64,000 bases of DNA from Ligula intestinalis (Eukaryota > Platyhelminthes > Cestoda > Diphyllobothriidea > Diphyllobothriidae), in contig JAYGXS010000008.1 of assembly GCA_036362985.1 (NCBI GenBank), positions 25,365,680-25,429,679 of the forward strand, written 5' to 3'. Below the pieces are notes generated by a model. The model had not been told where the DNA came from. It did not search any database and worked only from the letters and a program-made list of their open reading frames with translations. Position 1 is the stretch's first letter. Every line of letters begins with the position of its first letter. The translations under genes and the position numbers were made by a program. This document shows, piece by piece, positions 33,594 to 44,264 of the stretch.

Positions 33594-33965
33594 TGTATGC
33601 AGAGGACTGATTTTTGCTTTTGGGTCACGGTAACTATGATGCCCGGATTGCGTTCTTCTGTGTGCGTGCAAGACCCTTTTGCGTCAATTGATTGCGTTTT
33701 TATGAATAATCAGGAAGGCCTCTCGGTGGGATGTACGCACTGAAGGCTGGGGAGAGTCTATCATATGAGCGAGGCTTGATTTGTTGAAAAAATATTATTC
33801 GACCGTTTCTTAACCCCATTAGACGATATGTGCCTGTTCTTTTGTACAAACAACTCCAGCTCAGATGACCAAACGACTCTACCACAAAGGAGTTGTCAAC
33901 AGAACAAAACGTACATAGAGGGGGTCCGGGCTGGTGGTTTACCCTGTCTTTTCCGTGTAAGGGGC
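33594..33965 (+). repeat. Repeat H, left copy
   Basis: Direct copy of 34968-35300: 'cttttgggtcacggtaact', 'gttcttctgtg.gcg', 'tatgaataatcagga.ggcc', 'gtttcttaacccc.tt', 'ctaccacaaaggagttgtca' and 'acagaacaaaacg.acatag'. About 75-80% identity by eye. Together the copies flank the PLE relic at 33.98-34.97 kb. Confidence 0.75.
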
Positions 33966-33979
33966 GGCTGTGTGGTTCC

Positions 33980-34400
33980 AGTCCTGTATGGCAAGTCCTA
34001 GGCTGCAGCTCACTCGACGTGACCCTGCCATATTTTCAAGTTTGACAAGGACAAATCCTCAGAAGAAGTGACAACCGTGTAAGCCGCGAGCTGCTGAAGT
34101 AATGGTGTCACAGGCCCACAGCCCATCAACAAGCGCAAAGATTTGGCGTTCCCATATGGTGTACTGAAAAGTTTCCTGAGCATGAGCACCAGTCATGTGT
34201 GAAGGGCCGGCCGCAGCAACAACTCTGACGACAGCGGTCATAATTGCAACGCAATTATCAGCCCTGCATCCGACGCTGACAGGGCAATTGTGGCAATTTT
34301 TGAGTTGAACGCAAAATTTTAAGCCAGTACCGCATCAATTAAGATCTAGTCGGTGACTTAAGAAGCGAATAATTATCACACATAGCGGATGACCACTATG
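33980..34400 (+). pseudogene. PLE GIY-YIG C-terminal tail, degenerate
   Basis: Plus strand in broken frames: AAHST, CHIFKFDKDK, GPQPINKRKDLAFPYGVLKS and GRSNNSDDSGHNCNAIISPA. This is the same tail as 32345-32743 (minus). Two early stops and a small indel after FKFDKDK. It runs into a sense pLTR. Confidence 0.8.
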
Positions 34401-34461
34401 AACTATAAATACCGTGCAACATGTGCATGTTTGAAACATGCTGTTCCCGGAGAGAACTTGA

Positions 34462-34778
34462 AAATGGTTATAGCTGTAAGATTTATTGGTACCATACATT
34501 TCGGGAGAGCTCCTCAGTTACAACCCCTCGTTGCATTAAGGTTCACGAATGAGAAAAACACGAAATTGAAAATATACAGAAAGGTCATAGGTCCTTTTCA
34601 GATAGAGAAATAAGTTTAAAACAAAATTGGAGGAAAAAAAACAGGGAAGTTGAGTTGTGGGGAATATTGGGCTGGGGAATGTGCGAGATCTGGGGCTTGT
34701 GGTTACCAAGGTAAGGCAAGGTTAACTACGTGCTCCCAAAATTTATGGTACCAATAAATCTTACAGCTATAACCATTT
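34462..34778. mobile_element. Small insertion with about 45-bp terminal inverted repeats
   Basis: 34462-34510 and 34731-34778 are near-perfect inverted repeats starting AAATGGTTATAGCTGTAAGA with about three mismatches. The 12-mer ACATGTGCATGT occurs at 34419-34430 and again at 34779-34790, next to the right TIR but 31 nt from the left one. No transposase. Possibly a MITE-like element. Confidence 0.75.
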
Positions 34779-34834
34779 ACATGTGCATGTGTCAACCCTA
34801 TCTACGCATGACCATGACTCTGTTACAATCACCT

Positions 34835-34868
34835 ATGATAAAGAATTCCCGACGGAATTTGAAATGTC
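34835..34868 (+). ncRNA. Hammerhead-like motif (altered core)
   Basis: ATGATAA, stem II GAATTCC-CGAC-GGAATTT, GAAAT, GTC; total 34 nt. The core has lost C3 and G8. Confidence 0.55.
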
Positions 34869-34967
34869 AGGAAAATGAAAACTCGTGTTCCAGTGGTCGC
34901 ATCCTCTTCTTCTGCACTGTTTACTGGAACTCGCGTAGTCTCCATTATTGGCAATAGTTATTATATG

Positions 34968-35300
34968 CAAAGGATTGAATTTTTGGTTTTGGGTAACAGT
35001 AACTGCGATGTCCGGATAGTGTTCTTCTGTGCGCGCATCATTCTTTTGCGTAAATTGATAACGCTGTTATGAATAATCAGGAGGGCCTCTCTGTGGAAGG
35101 TAGGTGATGCGCGAAATCTGATTTGTTAATGATTTCTATTTGACAGTTTCTTAACCCCGTTGAATGATGTGAGCTTACTCTTGTTGACAAAAGACCAGCA
35201 AGGACGACCAACTTACTCTACCACAAAGGAGTTGTCAACAGAACAAAACGCACATAGAAGTGGTCCAGGCTAATGGTTTCTCCCCGTCTTTTACGTAAAA
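34968..35300 (+). repeat. Repeat H, right copy
   Basis: Direct partner of 33594-33965 (shared blocks there). Begins right where the PLE pLTR ends. Confidence 0.75.
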
Positions 35301-36120
35301 GAGGCCAGTAGTCGGGGTCAGTACATGGGTATTAGTTGGTTGAGCAGAGCTTGACACACTTTGACATAGATGTCGTGCAGCAGTGTTCAATTGACGAGTC
35401 TCCTTATAACTGTAGGATAAAATCAATCTGGATCCCACAGCACAAAAGTGTAGGTAAAAAATATAAAAAGTAACCATGATTATGTCCAAGAACTTGGTCA
35501 ACTGCCGATCCTGTCCTACGGGGTAATACGCAGTACAACAAATGCACAGTGGTTGACGTCCATTTCAGAGGCAACATTCCATCCCAGTATCAAGGACCAG
35601 GCCATACTCGACAAATTCTGCAAACGAAGAGGCCACTAGCTCAAAAGGTCATTGTTTAACATTGTTCACAGTTTCAACCAGCCCGAAACTTTTCTTCACA
35701 GTGAGGGCATACATGTTTCATCAGCATAACCAGATAACATTCAATAAGATTGCTAGGAGCACATACTTTAGTGGTGCGGGGCTTGATTTAACACGAGGTT
35801 AGATTTGGCTTTATAGTGAAGACTTGCAATCAATCTGTCACCCCCTCTATCTCTCTCCCTCCTCCCCACCTGGGTTCGGTGTCATGAACAAGTTAAGAAT
35901 ACCAAAGGCTGAATCAGGCGCAGGCGGCTGGCGTGGCCAGAGACGCCCCTCAGTGTCTGCGGCCACACCTGGTTCAGAGCATTAAATGTGTGGGAATGAC
36001 ACGCAGACGACCTTAGGAAAGAGTCTCACTTGACCTTTAGACACACATATACATATACACATACAAGACTGACTGTGTGGGGTCTGAGAGAAAATTTTGA
36101 GGGTCGGAAAGCTTCACATC
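35300..36120. other. No recognised feature
   Basis: No gene. 35930-36000 is GC-richer and contains 'ggcgcaggcggctggcgtgg', family unknown. Confidence 0.35.
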
Positions 36121-36230
36121 CTGCTTGTGTTAGGTTCGGACCACATGTGTAGCCGAGGAGCCACACGATGAAGGCGTCGGGAAATACATTTTCACTCCAA
36201 CGTGAGGGTTCCTGCTTGCGTGCTTACTCT
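36120..36230. repeat. Short dispersed repeat I, copy 1
   Basis: 'aggttcggaccacatgtgta', 'gagccacac.atgaaggcgtc' and 'aaata' recur in order at 36608-36668. Function unknown. Confidence 0.55.
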
Positions 36231-36380
36231 CTTGTGCAAAAAAAGAATAAATGCGGTACTTGCGATGCAGTTTACTATGGTCAATCAGGAGAATTGACCT
36301 CTGCATACCTAAAACAATACCAGACCAGCGCTGCATCTATCTCATTATCACTGCAGTACCCCGACTGTGCTCACTGTCAA
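36230..36380 (+). pseudogene. Possible GIY-YIG nuclease relic of another retroelement
   Basis: In the plus frame, KCGTCDAVYYGQSGEL followed by Leu/Ala-rich sequence resembles the CxxC...YVGQTGR.L start of retroelement GIY-YIG domains, with YYGQSG in place of YVGETG. There is no second landmark such as HEH or AAHS, so this is tentative. It follows repeat I. Confidence 0.35.
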
Positions 36381-36607
36381 GACAGATGGTTAAGAAGGCC
36401 GGAGATAAGGGAGGGCACGAACGACAGCTGTAGCTGGAACCACCGCTAAATGAGTCGCCACGCCCGATTCGGAACCCCAGTCAAGTAGGCGTGCCATAAA
36501 GGCCATATTAGGAAGGAGCCATTGCAACCCAACTTTCAGTCCGCCAATCTACTCAACCACACATCTGATTGCAATTTTAATTTGCTTGAACGCGCTGTGA
36601 TAGTCTC

Positions 36608-36680
36608 AGGTTCGGAACACATATATAGCAGGTGAGTCACATTGTGAAGGCGTCGAAATAAACCTTTCCTACCTACCTGG
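36608..36680. repeat. Short dispersed repeat I, copy 2
   Basis: Direct partner of 36120-36230. Confidence 0.5.
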
Positions 36681-36839
36681 GAGCTGCAGATTGCGTGTTT
36701 CCCTTGGCTGATGGTGGACGTGAACATTTCTGACGTAGGTAGTTGGGCGGAGGTGAGAATAACTTTGGTCTACCGCAGGAGGCGCGTGTGGCCATGTGGT
36801 GAGTGTGTGGGGTCACCCCACCCTATCTTCTCACTAGAA

Positions 36840-37240
36840 TCTATCTTATGCGCCTGTAGCTATCACGGTGGGCTAATAGCCGTGGCTTTTAAGGTTGCCA
36901 ACTGGCTTTATGTGGCTTTTATGACACTTACACGTAAGTAGCAGTCTCTAGCGAGGTGGTGTTGCTGTGGCGTGATTGTTGTGCAAACCGCGTTCGCTCT
37001 CTCCCATCTCCAGTCTTCTTGACTTTGTCATGACATCAGGTACAGGTGCGAGAGTGACCAGATAGTGGGGTGGATCCTCCGTGAGGCTACTTTCACTATA
37101 TTCCCCGTAGGAATCACCATCTTTGCTCCAGCTTGCTGAAGCTTGTGGTAGACATTTTTGGAAACGATTGTCAAACTGTCGTGCGGACCTTGTAAACAAT
37201 GAAGTCGGATGCGGCAACTGAATGTCCGTTCCCATGCCTC
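36840..37240 (-). repeat. Unidentified repeat F, copy 3
   Basis: Matches 13470-13880 and 13150-13420. A 139-codon minus-strand open frame (37028-37447) overlaps it and encodes ADQEAWERTFSCRIRLHC and KLQQAGAKM, with no domain that I can name. Confidence 0.5.
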
Positions 37241-38620
37241 CTGGTCTGCCAGTCTTAGTGCAATGGATTCACACGTTGCTGCCCATGCCGAAGCGGGGGC
37301 AGTGACGGATTGATCACGATCGGAACATGGTAGGATCGAGTCCTGAGTGTTGGCGGTGTTGAAAGACGTGGGAGAATCGGTGGTAAAGATAAGACATCGA
37401 TATATATGGTTTATTTTGGAGGTAAAAATCCGAATTTCTCGGAGCAAATCGGTTTTATTTACTGAAACAAAAGGTTACCGTAATAAATCAGACAAAGAAA
37501 ATGCACGTCTATTATGGAAATAGGTCTACTTTAAACGTTTCAATTTCCGTTTCTTCGCACGAGGGGTAGACTGCTAGGAATGGGTTGAAAGCCTGTGAAG
37601 TATAATTGAAAATGAGAACAAAGTACAGGACAGCAGTCGGTCCTACCGGGGGGAGAAGTCGTGAGAGGGACTGAGGTGATCAATTATTACCACGGCAATG
37701 CGAAGTTGATCACATGATGCAGCCGCTTACAGAGTACTGGTTTTCCTCTGCGTATTACAGCAGCCTCGGCAAATCGTAGGAGACGTCCGGTCGCAACTCG
37801 AAGTACGACCCTAAACACGGTCTTTTGATTAAATGTATGGCCAGTATCCACTTAGTGCTTAGTGATTGAACTCCTAGGTATGTTATTTTCCGCCCTGAGA
37901 GACCACTTTGGCATGTGTTCAGCTGACCGCATTGTCCACTGCCTTTGCGTGCACCCGATGTATTTGTATCTGCAACACTATGTGAACTCCTAAACGAAGT
38001 ATGAGATGGCGTGCGTAGGCAGAGTGTTTTTGAGAACTAGAATAAACATATTGTTTAAGCGATCGAGTCGTCTTCTACGTCTCAATTACTTCATGTTGCA
38101 TGTTGGCTTTAATTACCAACTGAAAAAGCCGTTGCTGTGCTTATGTAAAACAATTTGGATGCAGGCTAAGTTCTTTCAATCGTGCATCTAAGCCTTCGTT
38201 TGGCCAAGTTGGACACATTATCACCCTTGAAGGGGAGGAAGATGTTCAATGGATTTTTTGCCACTAATATTTACGTAGAATTTTCTTGTCTGCGTTCGCT
38301 GTACTTATCGATGAATTTCTCAGGATAGCCATTTCCAAGAAACACTTTCTTGCGAAAACACATCTCTTCATCGAACGTTTCCGTAGAACAGATTCTAGCA
38401 GCTCTATTGAAAAGGCAAAATACCAAGTTTCGTTTCCCTTGGATTAGAAAGAATTAAAGAAAATGCACGTAGACGTTGGCGAAGAAAACCTATTGTCCCA
38501 TCTACTTTTTTAGCTCACAAAACAAACTGTCCCTTAACTCGACTAGCCTTCACGTCCACTCTGAAAAATGTGCTCTCAGCCGGCCGCTACACACTCAAAA
38601 TATAAGTTTTTGGAGGTTGA
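37240..38620. other. No recognised feature
   Basis: No gene, RNA or repeat that I can delimit. Confidence 0.35.
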
Positions 38621-38799
38621 AAACTGTAGATCGGATGTATGGTTGACTATCCTCTTTCTTTATTTCATAAAAGGCGTCATTTTGCGCACCGCACAAGACC
38701 ATTTACGTCAGAGATCTATTTTTGTGCGTGCAAACAAATCGGCACCAATGTTTTTGTTTGTTTTCTGACATAAGACCGACGCACAAAGACTACTGTTTT

Positions 38800-39015
38800 T
38801 TTTTCAATTTTCTCTCCAGTGCGTCTTAAGGGTGTTCTGTCATTTTTCCGCCGCATTTCCGCTGTTCTACCAAGTATGCTCTTTTTCAAACGCACATTCT
38901 CGCATTCCTCATTGAAACTATTTTCTTTCCGGAGAGCGGGCATACGCAGGGGTGACGAGGAGGGGAAGGAAACGTTTTGGCTATTTAAGATGTCCTGTTG
39001 GAACTAAAAGAGCCC
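38800..39015 (+). repeat. Repeat J, copy 1
   Basis: Shares 'aagtatgctct.tt.aaa', 'gcattc.ca...tcctca', 'ttccggag' and 'gcatacgcagggg' with 42030-42110. No product recognised. Confidence 0.5.
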
Positions 39016-39854
39016 TCCTTTTTCAGCCCTCTCTACGTGCAAACAATACAAGTGTTAATGGTTGATTCGGAGAAACAGACGTGGCTTTCGATCATTAATT
39101 AAGCCTGCAAAGTAGGCAACAATAAATTCTATAGAACGAACAATTATGGCACTGACCTATTAGCCCAAACGTACTGTTTAATCGTATCGTTTAATCACAA
39201 AGACCTATTAGGCAGACGTGTGATAATCTTTTTCAGATAAAACGGCTAGTTGGCAAACGTATGCTTTCGGCAATTCACAGATTCATCAACAGGATAAGTT
39301 ATCACCTTAGGCCTAAAACTCATTGGCATGTAAAGGCCATTGCATTGAGGAAAGGGGAAAATGGGATAGCCTGCAAATAATTGTCATGGGTCGATTTCGC
39401 GGAGTGAAGAACTATCACCGGGAGAGGTGCGAAGTTATATTCCCTTCTGAAGGTAATGTCAACTATGGAAGAGGTATTGCCAGTGTAAGAGTCTTTAACA
39501 GTACGGCACTGATGTCTTTAGCTATTCAGCCACTGGCTCACCTGTTGCTAGCACTAGTTGGTAAAAACCCTTGACGAAATTAGCTGTTGTCTGGAAGACA
39601 ACCTGAAAAACTTAGTGTGAATCGTCTCGCTGATTGGTATGCACAGGGTGTGCCAGAAGAGAACTCGAGATTGATATAGTTTCCCCTTCAATTGCCCAGG
39701 GTGGTATATGTTCACGGTCACTCTTTTACATACGCCTTGTTGTTCGGCTCATGTTTCCTGCTTCATAGGACTACGCAATGTCACCAAATGTCGATCAAAT
39801 TTGTGGACTGACTTATCCGACTGTTTGGGTCGACCAAATTGTGAAAAAACGCAA

Positions 39855-39936
39855 GGCCTTTGGCGGGATTTGAACCCGCGTATCAGAGAAGGCCTTAACC
39901 GAAAGCCAACGTTCTAACTGTTAAGTTACAAACGCC
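39855..39936 (-). repeat. tRNA-like head, inverted with 40092-40172
   Basis: Minus strand: A-box-like GTAACTTAACAGTTAGAACG and an intact T-arm CGCGGGTTCAAATCCCGC. The D-arm and acceptor stem do not pair well. An intact B box suggests a fairly young SINE-type head. Confidence 0.65.
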
Positions 39937-40091
39937 TGCCACGCGCCATGAATTTCATCACATTTGGGTTTATATTACCCGACCAACTTTACCACCCATA
40001 GGGAATCCACCAATACGGAACAGTAAGCTGACTGCCCATGATGGGTGGGTAAGATCGACCCAAGTGTGATTCATTTCATAGCGTAGGGGGA

Positions 40092-40172
40092 CTTTTTTAG
40101 CTTAGCGGTTAGAGCATTAGCTTCCAATAAAGGCCTTTTCTGATACGCGGGTTCAAATCCTTCCGAAGGCCT
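40092..40172 (+). repeat. tRNA-like head, inverted with 39855-39936
   Basis: A-box-like TTAGCTTAGCGGTTAGAGC and B box GCGGGTTCAAATCC, sharing 'aaggcctt', 'ctgatacgcgggttcaaatc' with the minus-strand head. Between the two heads lies a 155-bp spacer containing 'gacccaagtgtgatt', also in 27388-27720. Divergent head-to-head pair. Confidence 0.65.
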
Positions 40173-40544
40173 CGAGTTTTGTCGTTATTGGGTCAACTTA
40201 AATTTAGCAAATCTGCCAAACCACCTAATAATTATCTGACTGTGAAATCTAATAGAAATAAGGAAAAAGTTCACGGTCCCCTAAACAGGACATCAGAAAC
40301 GGAGCCGGCCACAATTTCAGGCAAATACGAGTTAAGTTTAAACGCTGGGCTTTAGGTTTAGGTAAAGACTCTTGTTTTTATTAGGAGGTGAAAACATTTG
40401 GCCTTCTTCGAAATTTTTGTGGCAATCTAATTGTATTGCTTGAGTGGGCAATTTCTATCTCCATGTTTCGTTAAGAAAGAAAGGCAGGAAAAGGCAGTCG
40501 TAGGAGCCCTAGACATGTTTTGATAAATAAAAAAGCACTTCAGA

Positions 40545-41180
40545 AGAAGAAGATGCGACCACTGGAACAAGAGATTTATTGTCTTGATGTTTCGGATTCC
40601 GTCAGGATTCCTTAGTCATAGGTAATGGTAGCATAGTGTGAGTCATACACAGATAAGACTGAAACATGCGAGGCTGAAATCAATGCAATAGGTGACAACT
40701 GCGTTAGCGGTGAGCTGCTTGAGTCTTGGTTCTCAGGATCCCAGTCCATCAACAAGGGCAACGATTTGGTGTTTCCATACTGGGTTCTGAAACATTGCCT
40801 GAGAAAAAGAATCAGTCACGTGGGAAGGGTCGGGCCCAGCAACAACAAATCTGACGACAACGAGCATAATTTTCACGTAATTACGAAGCTCGCATACTAC
40901 ACAAACAAGGAAATCGCTGCAACTGATGAGTCAAACGCGAAGTGTCAAGTCATTACCGCACCAATTAAGACCCAAGCGGTGGCTACAGGAATGGATAAAT
41001 ACGCACGCAGATGACAGCTATGTACTTTTAATACTGAAACCTCTGCATGTTTCAATCTTGTCTGCGCATGACTCAGACTATGCTTCCATTACCTAGGATT
41101 AAGGATTCCAGATGGATTCCAGGAAAATAAAGCTCATGTTTCAGTGGCCGTGTCTTGTTCTCCCTCTGACCTACTTTCTG
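40545..41180 (+). mobile_element. PLE relic: GIY-YIG tail between inverted pLTRs
   Basis: An inverted pLTR (40545-40655) is joined to the ORF at GDNCVSGELLESWFSGSQ, followed by INKGNDLVFPYWVLKHCL, RVGPSNNKSDDNEHN and a tail to a stop at 41012-41014; then a sense pLTR to about 41180. Only the last third of the endonuclease survives. It is open but far too short to act. Confidence 0.85.
40586..40619 (-). ncRNA. Hammerhead-like motif (altered core)
   Basis: Minus strand: ATGACTA, perfect 7-bp stem II GGAATCC-TGAC-GGAATCC region (with one offset pair), GAAAC, ATC; total 34 nt. C3 and G8 replaced. Confidence 0.55.
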
Positions 41181-41189
41181 GAATTCGCA

Positions 41190-41560
41190 AATGTGCGTGC
41201 ATTGAAAAGAAGCACTTCTGAAGTAGAATATACGATCGCTGCAACAAGAACTTCATTTTCTCGAAAGTTCGAATTCTGTCAAGAATCCTTCATCGGAGGT
41301 TACCCTAGAATAATGTGATACGTGCTCCGATTATGGTGATATATGCACAGACAGTGAAGTGTTTATAGTTCTTCGTGGCCACGCGACTCCGTGTGCGCTA
41401 TATTTATAAACTCCCGTAACCACAATTTAGGGTCGTAATTGCCGCAGTGATGGCTTGGCAGTCCGATGCGGGGTTATTTATTACCATGCTAGCTTCCTGC
41501 GTGTTCGATGCAGGCAATTAATTGCTGGTTAATGGCTTCCCAAGCCATCAACGCACGATC
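41190..41560 (-). mobile_element. PLE 3' terminus (pLTR and tail), minus strand
   Basis: Carries the 'gaagtagaatatacgatcgc' edge, the hammerhead-like motif, and sequence collinear with 32235-32490: 'gtgatata.gcacaga', 'tttatagttc', 'gtaattg..gc.gtgatggct' and 'gatgcggg'. The ORF itself is too decayed to read. Confidence 0.65.
41263..41296 (-). ncRNA. Hammerhead-like motif
   Basis: Minus strand: CCGATGA (U4 to C only), stem II GGATTC-TTGACA-GAATTC region, GAACT, TTC; total 34 nt. Confidence 0.5.
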
Positions 41561-41639
41561 AATGACCCACCCCCACGGGCAGCTGTTCCGGGAACTGATA
41601 ATTATAGTGTTTCTGTAGTTGAGAGCTATCAATAGCATA

Positions 41640-41760
41640 TAATATGCGCAATTATCACCCTAATCCGTGCAAGTATCACCCTATTCAACGGTGGCGTATT
41701 ATTAAGTCTTCGCGACAGAAACAGAAACGTCAGACAAATAAATGGTTTCTTTTAGCGAAC
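41640..41760 (+). repeat. PLE pLTR fragment
   Basis: 'cagaaacgtcagacaaataa' near 41725 matches the GAAACGUCAG..GAATAAA block of the other pLTRs. The upstream core is not recognisable. Confidence 0.5.
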
Positions 41761-41859
41761 GCACCTGAAACGCCTGAAAACTCCTTCCTGGATGCGCAGT
41801 TTTCGCTTCGATAGGCAAAACTAAGCGCGTACGTCCACCACTGAAACTTGATGACTTAA

Positions 41860-42230
41860 TAAACTCGCACCTGGGTGGGGAAACAGGGTGGCACGGCGTT
41901 TTGGTTTGAAAGGCAGATATTCACCGACAAGTTCACTCGGGGTTGGTTAAATGTAAAGACTACAACTGCGGGCACCCCTCAATTGTCTTCCTTTCGGACG
42001 GGATGCCTGCCCTTTCTCTGCCCGGTTTTCCCTGCTTCGCCGAGTACGCTCTCTGTTTAAAGGTGCATTCACAAGTCCTCATTTTATTCGTTTTTCCGGA
42101 GGGTACGCAGGGATGTAAGGAGGGCGTCTCGGATTTTTTTGTGTTGTCCTTTTTAATCTAAAAATAGTCCGCCTTATTGAGTGCGTAACTTTCACCATAG
42201 CCTCTTCTGTGCAGATCGTACGAGAAGAAC
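41860..42230 (+). repeat. Repeat J, copy 2
   Basis: Partner of 38800-39015, with the clearest blocks at 42030-42115. Short frames here show no domain. Confidence 0.5.
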
Positions 42231-43390
42231 TGTGTGAAAAACGCACACATTTAGGGAATTAATCGGGCCTACACAGTTGGAAAACGATAAAATGCTCGAA
42301 AATAATGATCGCGTTGGCATTGTGGGCCAAGAATACCATTGAACAGCATTGATAACCTGTCAACGCAGAACAAAATTGGCAGGAATCCTCTCTTCTTGTC
42401 CGTCAGTGAGAATAATAGGATCATTCCTTTGAAATTCCTATACATCTTACGTTAGAATCTCAAGAATTGTTAGCAATGTAAAGAAGCGGTAGTCAGCTGA
42501 ATGTCAACAGAGTGGCATTGTTGGTAGGTGTTTTTAAGTTGCTTAGTCGCGTATTCTAAATTATTCTGCAGCCGATAGGTATAAAGTCGGTGCTAGACTG
42601 TCGCCACAGATTGGGACATAACAATCGGTTAGGGTAGGTTGTTCCCTGGTTAAAGAAAATAATACTTCGAACGAATTTGAAAACAAGCATCCCAAAAGTA
42701 TAATTTGATTGGAAATATTGGAACAAACGTATCCTATTGTGTCTGGGAAATCGAAATCACGTCTCTGATAGGTCGCCCAAATAACTGTACGAAATGTCAC
42801 TCCGAGAAGGTGGATTTTTCCGGCTGTTAACGCTGCTAGAGGCAAGCAATTTTCCGTAGCCCTCTAAGCAGGATTTGGGCAGAGACTCGATGGCAATTCC
42901 CGAGAAATCAGAAATAAGTGTAGGGTTAAACTTAGGGCTTGGTTTGGAGCTAGTGTTACTGGTTAATATAGGGCTAGTGTAAGTATTAGAACGTGGGTTC
43001 ATTTTTCCACACTGGAATTATGCATAGCTCTAACTCTATCACTCAAGCAAGGCATTGGCACACACCTATCCTGTTTAGAGGGGCCTTATAAGCAAACTTT
43101 CCCTTGATGGATATTCAGGAAATTCAGCCGTTCGAGCTCCGGGCACCTTTGTTATATGGTTTTTAGTCAAAAAAAGAACTATTGAGGTAGGTTTGACATA
43201 TAAATTATCATGCGGCATATTCTGAAAATATTGAAGTCCGGTCAGGATACAGACATTTAAACGAGGATACTTCTTATTGCCTGCAAAAAGCAACTTCTGT
43301 AAAAACTAGCCACAGTAGTGGTAGAGGTTTTTCAGTGTTTTTCAGTCCTTTTATAGAATTGACTACGTTTTATAGATAACCTGCGAAAAA
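42230..43390. other. No recognised feature
   Basis: 42920-42990 has loose 'tagggctt/gctagtgt' words like those at 30.2 and 33.1 kb. Nothing else recognised. Confidence 0.35.
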
Positions 43391-43394
43391 ACTC

Positions 43395-43810
43395 CTCGTT
43401 ATATCGTTTTCACTATCGTCAAAGGAGAGGAAAAAGAAGGTTGGAGGACGTGGACCACTTTATTTTGAGACTGACGTTTCGGACACTCGGTTTCGTCGTC
43501 AGAGTAACTGAGTGGTTGTTCTCGTTCGCCGGGACTGTGGCAGCCTTACCGCATGCCTGTTATTATACCTGCGCTCGACGCACGACGATCTTTCCTGTTG
43601 ACTGGCCTTGAGTTTGATCGCTGGTGAGCTTGTGGAACCTCCGCTCCCTTTTCAGCTTTAGCAAGTCAGCGTACTGGCTGACGTGCTCATCGTCGACTGA
43701 CGAAGTAATCAGTTGATCCTGCCCGCCTGAGTTGATCTCAACCTAATCTCATGTCCTCGTACCTTCTTTTTCATCTTCTATGCGTGATGGTGAAAACGCT
43801 ATAATATCTG
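43395..43810 (-). mobile_element. PLE terminus with inverted outer ends
   Basis: The left end 'cgttttcactatcgtcaaag' and 'aaaaagaaggttggaggacg' reappear inverted at 43750-43800 ('tcctcgtaccttctttttca', 'gatggtgaaaacg'), so this is another fold-back terminus. The inner part carries the hammerhead-like motif and matches 25735-25955 and, inverted, 54320-54530. Confidence 0.75.
43473..43502 (-). ncRNA. Hammerhead-like motif, intact core
   Basis: Minus strand: CTGACGA, shortened stem II region, GAAAC, GTC, and stem I ACT (before the core) with AGT (after the triplet). 30 nt, the only clear exception to the 34-nt spacing. All invariant core bases are present. Confidence 0.65.
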
Positions 43811-44039
43811 GACCTAGAATCTTCGAGCATATTGACTACTTTTCATACCCGTTTGCTAGGAAATATGCTTTTTTTAATGTTGTCCTTAAAGAAAGCGTTT
43901 CTTCTGGTTAAAAAAAACCTATAATCTCCCTTATATTTGCGAGCAACAGTGTATGCCTATACTATTAGCTGCTTAAGCTGCTGTCAGGGCCCGTAACCTG
44001 AAGAGCAATACAAAGGCGGAGGGACGTTGGTGAACGTTC

Positions 44040-44264
44040 GTCAACGAGTTCTCATATTTATCGCCTAAACTGGCAAGACAGTGATCTCGTGTCTGAGGGG
44101 TCATGGCGTTAGACTCTGATCAAAAATTCGAGATTTCGAGGCTCGAGTGGGACACCACGTAAGTCTGGGCGTTACTGACTTGTGTCGGCTAATAAGCCAA
44201 AACTAGCCCTTCCAGTCTCCGTTGTCTTTGCCGGCAAACATATTTGCCCAAAGTGCAAGCTGCG
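44040..44264 (+). mobile_element. tRNA-headed SINE, degenerate head
   Basis: Decayed head, then 'tcgaggctcgagtgggacac', 'taataagccaaaact', 'cttccagtctccgttgtctt' and 'gccggcaaaca', the SINE body seen at 19.3 and 50.9 kb. It abuts the duplicated 0.8-kb segment. Confidence 0.7.

Larger units (their letters stand above)
34380..34967 (+). mobile_element. PLE pLTR interrupted by a small TIR element
   Basis: The pLTR begins with 'gatgaccacta.gaactata' (compare 23117-23140) and resumes at 34791 with 'cctatctacgcatgacc', then the hammerhead-like motif and 'cgtgttccagtggtcgcatc' to 34967. The interruption is described separately. Confidence 0.75.

Noticed and set aside
39855..40172. Functional tRNA genes
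   Set aside because: The B boxes are good but acceptor and D stems do not pair and the heads sit in repeats; SINE heads explain them better.
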